The notes beneath the pieces were generated by a model. The model saw nothing but the letters and a program-made list of their open reading frames with translations, was not told where the DNA came from and did no database searches. Shown here piece by piece: positions 62,230 through 64,000 of a stretch of 64,000 nucleotides of DNA (the first letter of the stretch is position 1; each line of letters begins with the position of its first letter). Origin of the DNA: Parabacteroides distasonis (GTDB taxonomy: Bacteria; Bacteroidota; Bacteroidia; Bacteroidales; Tannerellaceae); NCBI GenBank assembly GCA_021531385.1, contig JAFBIR010000003.1:1-64000 (forward strand). Reading direction: 5' to 3'. The position numbers were made by a program, and so were the translations under genes.

Positions 62230-63309
62230 ATGGCACAAGTTGCAGGTATTTTATCGAAGATGACCGGATCTGCTGGTCAATTCACATTCAAGCGCATCAG
62301 TGGCAAGACTATCGTGAGCGAGAAGGTCACTACGACTACCAACACACGCACCACGGCGCAGCAGAAGCATCGGATGAAGTGGCCTAACCTCATCAAGATG
62401 TACGCAGGTGTGGCTCCGCTCTTGAACTGTGCGTTCGAGAACAAGCCGCAGGGATTGAGTGACTACAACCTATTCGTCAAGGTGAACTTCCCGGGCACGA
62501 AGGTCTATCTGACCAAGAGCGAGGTAGGGGCAAACACTTGTATAGCCGCTCCCTATCAGATCACGATGGGATCGCTCGAGAGCATCTCGGTGACGGGTGA
62601 GGCAGGTAGTTCCGTGACGGACATCGACCTCGGTGCATTGGAGATCACGGCAGAGACGACCGTGAAGGAGTTTAGCAACGCGATCGTGATGAACAATCTC
62701 GGTTTCAATTATGGGGATCAGATCGCCTTCATCCAGGTAGATCAAGTGATCCATCCGATCACGGGCTATCCGCAGTGTCGCTTCTCGGGTGAGAGTGTCG
62801 TGTTGGATAAGGTTTCGGAAACGAAGTTGCTCAATCTGGTCTCTACGGCTGGTTTCTCGGTGAAGGAGGGTAAGTTGGCTTGCCAGTTATCCGAGGATTT
62901 CCAAGGGGCTTACGCATGGGTTCACTCCCGCAAGGAGAGTGGAAAGACGTTGGTCTCTACGCAGGTGTTGACCGTCAAGAACGACCTCTATGCCGAGTAT
63001 AGTTCAGAGGCTGCCTATCAGCGTGCGGTGGCTACCTATGGCGGTGAGAACAGCAACTTCCTGACGCCGGAGGCCACCTCCCAAAAGCGTTTGACACTCA
63101 TAGCCGATCCCGCTGAGGGTGGTACAGTGAGTGGAGCAGGTCTGTATAACGAGGGGGAGACTGTTTCGATCAGCGCATCGCCCAAGGGTAGTTACACCTT
63201 CTCCCGCTGGAGTGATGGCAACAGCTCCGAGAGTCGCACCGTGACTGTCCTCACGGATATGACCCTCACCGCTATCTTCGAGGAGATTTCGAATCCGGAC
63301 ATCGTCTGA
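62230..63309 (+). CDS. DUF6266 family protein with InlB B-type repeat and NPDIV tail
   Basis: The 359-residue protein resembles DUF6266 in its first two thirds (SGKTIVSEKVTTTTNTRTTA, NYGDQIAFIQVDQVIHPITG). A typical InlB B/Listeria-Bacteroides repeat follows (DPAEGGTVSGAGLYNEGETV, FSRWSDGNSSESRTVTVL) and the protein ends FEEISNPDIV. No signal peptide is seen, which is odd for a protein with a surface-type repeat. The NPDIV end matches the HU-like protein at 30331. It lies in the cassette with DUF4248 and the primase genes but has its own promoter. Confidence 0.7.
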   Translation: MAQVAGILSKMTGSAGQFTFKRISGKTIVSEKVTTTTNTRTTAQQKHRMKWPNLIKMYAGVAPLLNCAFENKPQGLSDYNLFVKVNFPGTKVYLTKSEVGANTCIAAPYQITMGSLESISVTGEAGSSVTDIDLGALEITAETTVKEFSNAIVMNNLGFNYGDQIAFIQVDQVIHPITGYPQCRFSGESVVLDKVSETKLLNLVSTAGFSVKEGKLACQLSEDFQGAYAWVHSRKESGKTLVSTQVLTVKNDLYAEYSSEAAYQRAVATYGGENSNFLTPEATSQKRLTLIADPAEGGTVSGAGLYNEGETVSISASPKGSYTFSRWSDGNSSESRTVTVLTDMTLTAIFEEISNPDIV

Positions 63310-63318
63310 TTCCCTCCC

Positions 63319-63382
63319 CTTGATGCCCCCGGTGGATCATCAAGCAGAAGGAGGTCAAGGCTATGCACTTGGCCTCTTTTTT
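63319..63382 (+). terminator. terminator after the DUF6266 gene
   Basis: A weak CTTGAT..ATCAAG stem (63319-63344) precedes the main stem GAGGTCAAG (63351-63359)/CTTGGCCTC (63368-63376) followed by T6. Confidence 0.65.
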
Positions 63383-63425
63383 ATTTCCTACCCGAATAAG
63401 AATGTCTAAACCGTAATGTTGATTC

Positions 63426-64000
63426 TCACATCATCACTCCCCCTCCCAACGCCTTATAGAGCATAATGCGCTGGGTGCAATAGCCGATAAACGCATCCGC
63501 CAGATCCAATCGAATCTGTAACAGCTGACTTTGAGCCGCCAAGACATCCAAGTAGGAAGCCCGCCGTTCTCGATAGAGTTGTTGGCTATATGACCATGCG
63601 TTCTTCAATGCCGCATAGCGTTGCGCCAAGTTCACAAAGCGGGTATAGTTCATCTTATAATACATCAAAGTATTTGAAACCTCCGTGCAAGCAGAGAGCA
63701 CTGTTTGCTTAAACTCTACCAGTCGCTGTTGGCTTTCAATCTCCTTCACCCGTTTTGTATGCCGCAGCTCCCCTTGACTGAAAATAGGTTGTATCAGACC
63801 AGCGAAGAGGTCATACACGATAGAGGTAGGGAAATCACTCCACGATCCAACATGATTCTCGGAAGAGAACAAACTCACGTCCAAGCGCAAGGAGGGATAG
63901 AGCGCTGAGCGAGCTACATCTTGCAAATGGAACGCCTCACGCACCTCGGCCTCAGCCAACATCACATCCGGTCGATACTGGATCAGATCCGCAGGGATAC
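63426..64000 (-). CDS. TolC/NodT-family outer-membrane efflux protein, partial
   Basis: The visible 190 codons are the C-terminal part of an RND efflux outer-membrane component: IPADLIQYRPDVMLAEAEVR, the NodT-type RPDV motif, FAGLIQPIFSQGE and the end MLYKALGGGVMM. The frame continues past 64000 without a stop, so the start lies outside the window. It is intact as far as seen, unlike the related gene at 31141-32404. Confidence 0.85.
   Translation of the reverse strand, partial: IPADLIQYRPDVMLAEAEVREAFHLQDVARSALYPSLRLDVSLFSSENHVGSWSDFPTSIVYDLFAGLIQPIFSQGELRHTKRVKEIESQQRLVEFKQTVLSACTEVSNTLMYYKMNYTRFVNLAQRYAALKNAWSYSQQLYRERRASYLDVLAAQSQLLQIRLDLADAFIGYCTQRIMLYKALGGGVMM

Overview
The window looks like a Parabacteroides chromosome (Bacteroidales). 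The first ~305 bases are the 5' end of a 16S rRNA gene on the minus strand and match the Parabacteroides distasonis group as I remember it. Many genes follow the Bacteroidetes promoter pattern (TAnnTTTG at -7, sometimes TTTG about 20 bp upstream), and SusC/SusD pairs, hybrid two-component regulators, sulfatases and lipoproteins are typical of the group.

Layout. 0-5 kb: 16S rRNA, GH95 alpha-fucosidase and ABC exporter, all leftward. 5-9.8 kb: a glycine-rich repeat surface protein, an intergenic 41-bp minisatellite and a DUF6261 protein. 9.8-21.9 kb: a fructan utilisation locus (fructokinase, MFS importer, GH32, hybrid sensor/regulator, SusC, SusD). Its susC has an in-frame TAA inside the signal peptide, and the same 21-bp-spaced direct repeat lies upstream of both the GH32 operon and susC. 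22.5-31.1 kb: a foreign block between a decapitated araC gene and a decapitated tolC-like gene. It carries iteron-like repeats around an AT-only segment, an OB-like small protein, a VirE_N/DUF3987 primase-type protein, a DUF5675 protein, a HU-like protein, a 'smalltalk' peptide and, most notably, a 965-residue fusion of an ExoIII-type endonuclease to a group II intron-like reverse transcriptase. 31-43.9 kb: broken tolC, AraC-type membrane regulator with two lipoproteins, sulfatases, a beta-propeller protein, PII/AmtB/porin nitrogen operon and a lipoprotein family II pyrophosphatase.

43.9-55.2 kb is an island of remnants: three macro-domain gene 5' fragments, an AAA/DUF234 ATPase, a frameshifted HU-like gene, IS1595-, ISAs1- and IS66-type relics, and a four-gene module with an OGG-like protein, an acidic protein that has a broken paralogue, a 75-residue protein ending in an SSB-type tail (DDLPF), and a frameshifted protein with a PcrA/UvrD-type Tudor domain. 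55.2-58.9 kb: a long Argonaute with a PIWI domain that appears catalytically dead, plus an unknown partner gene. 59-63.4 kb: a second primase cassette (VirE_N, PriCT/DUF3987, DUF4248, DUF6266) with an exact 11-bp phased array in the leader of the last gene. The window ends inside a leftward TolC-family gene.

Three unrelated cassette-type proteins (DUF6261, HU-like, DUF6266) end in NPDVV or NPDIV, which suggests a shared C-terminal tag. The best candidates for an undescribed system are the endonuclease-RT fusion, the dead Argonaute pair and the SSB-tail/Tudor module. All functional claims are from reading the sequence; no database searches were run.
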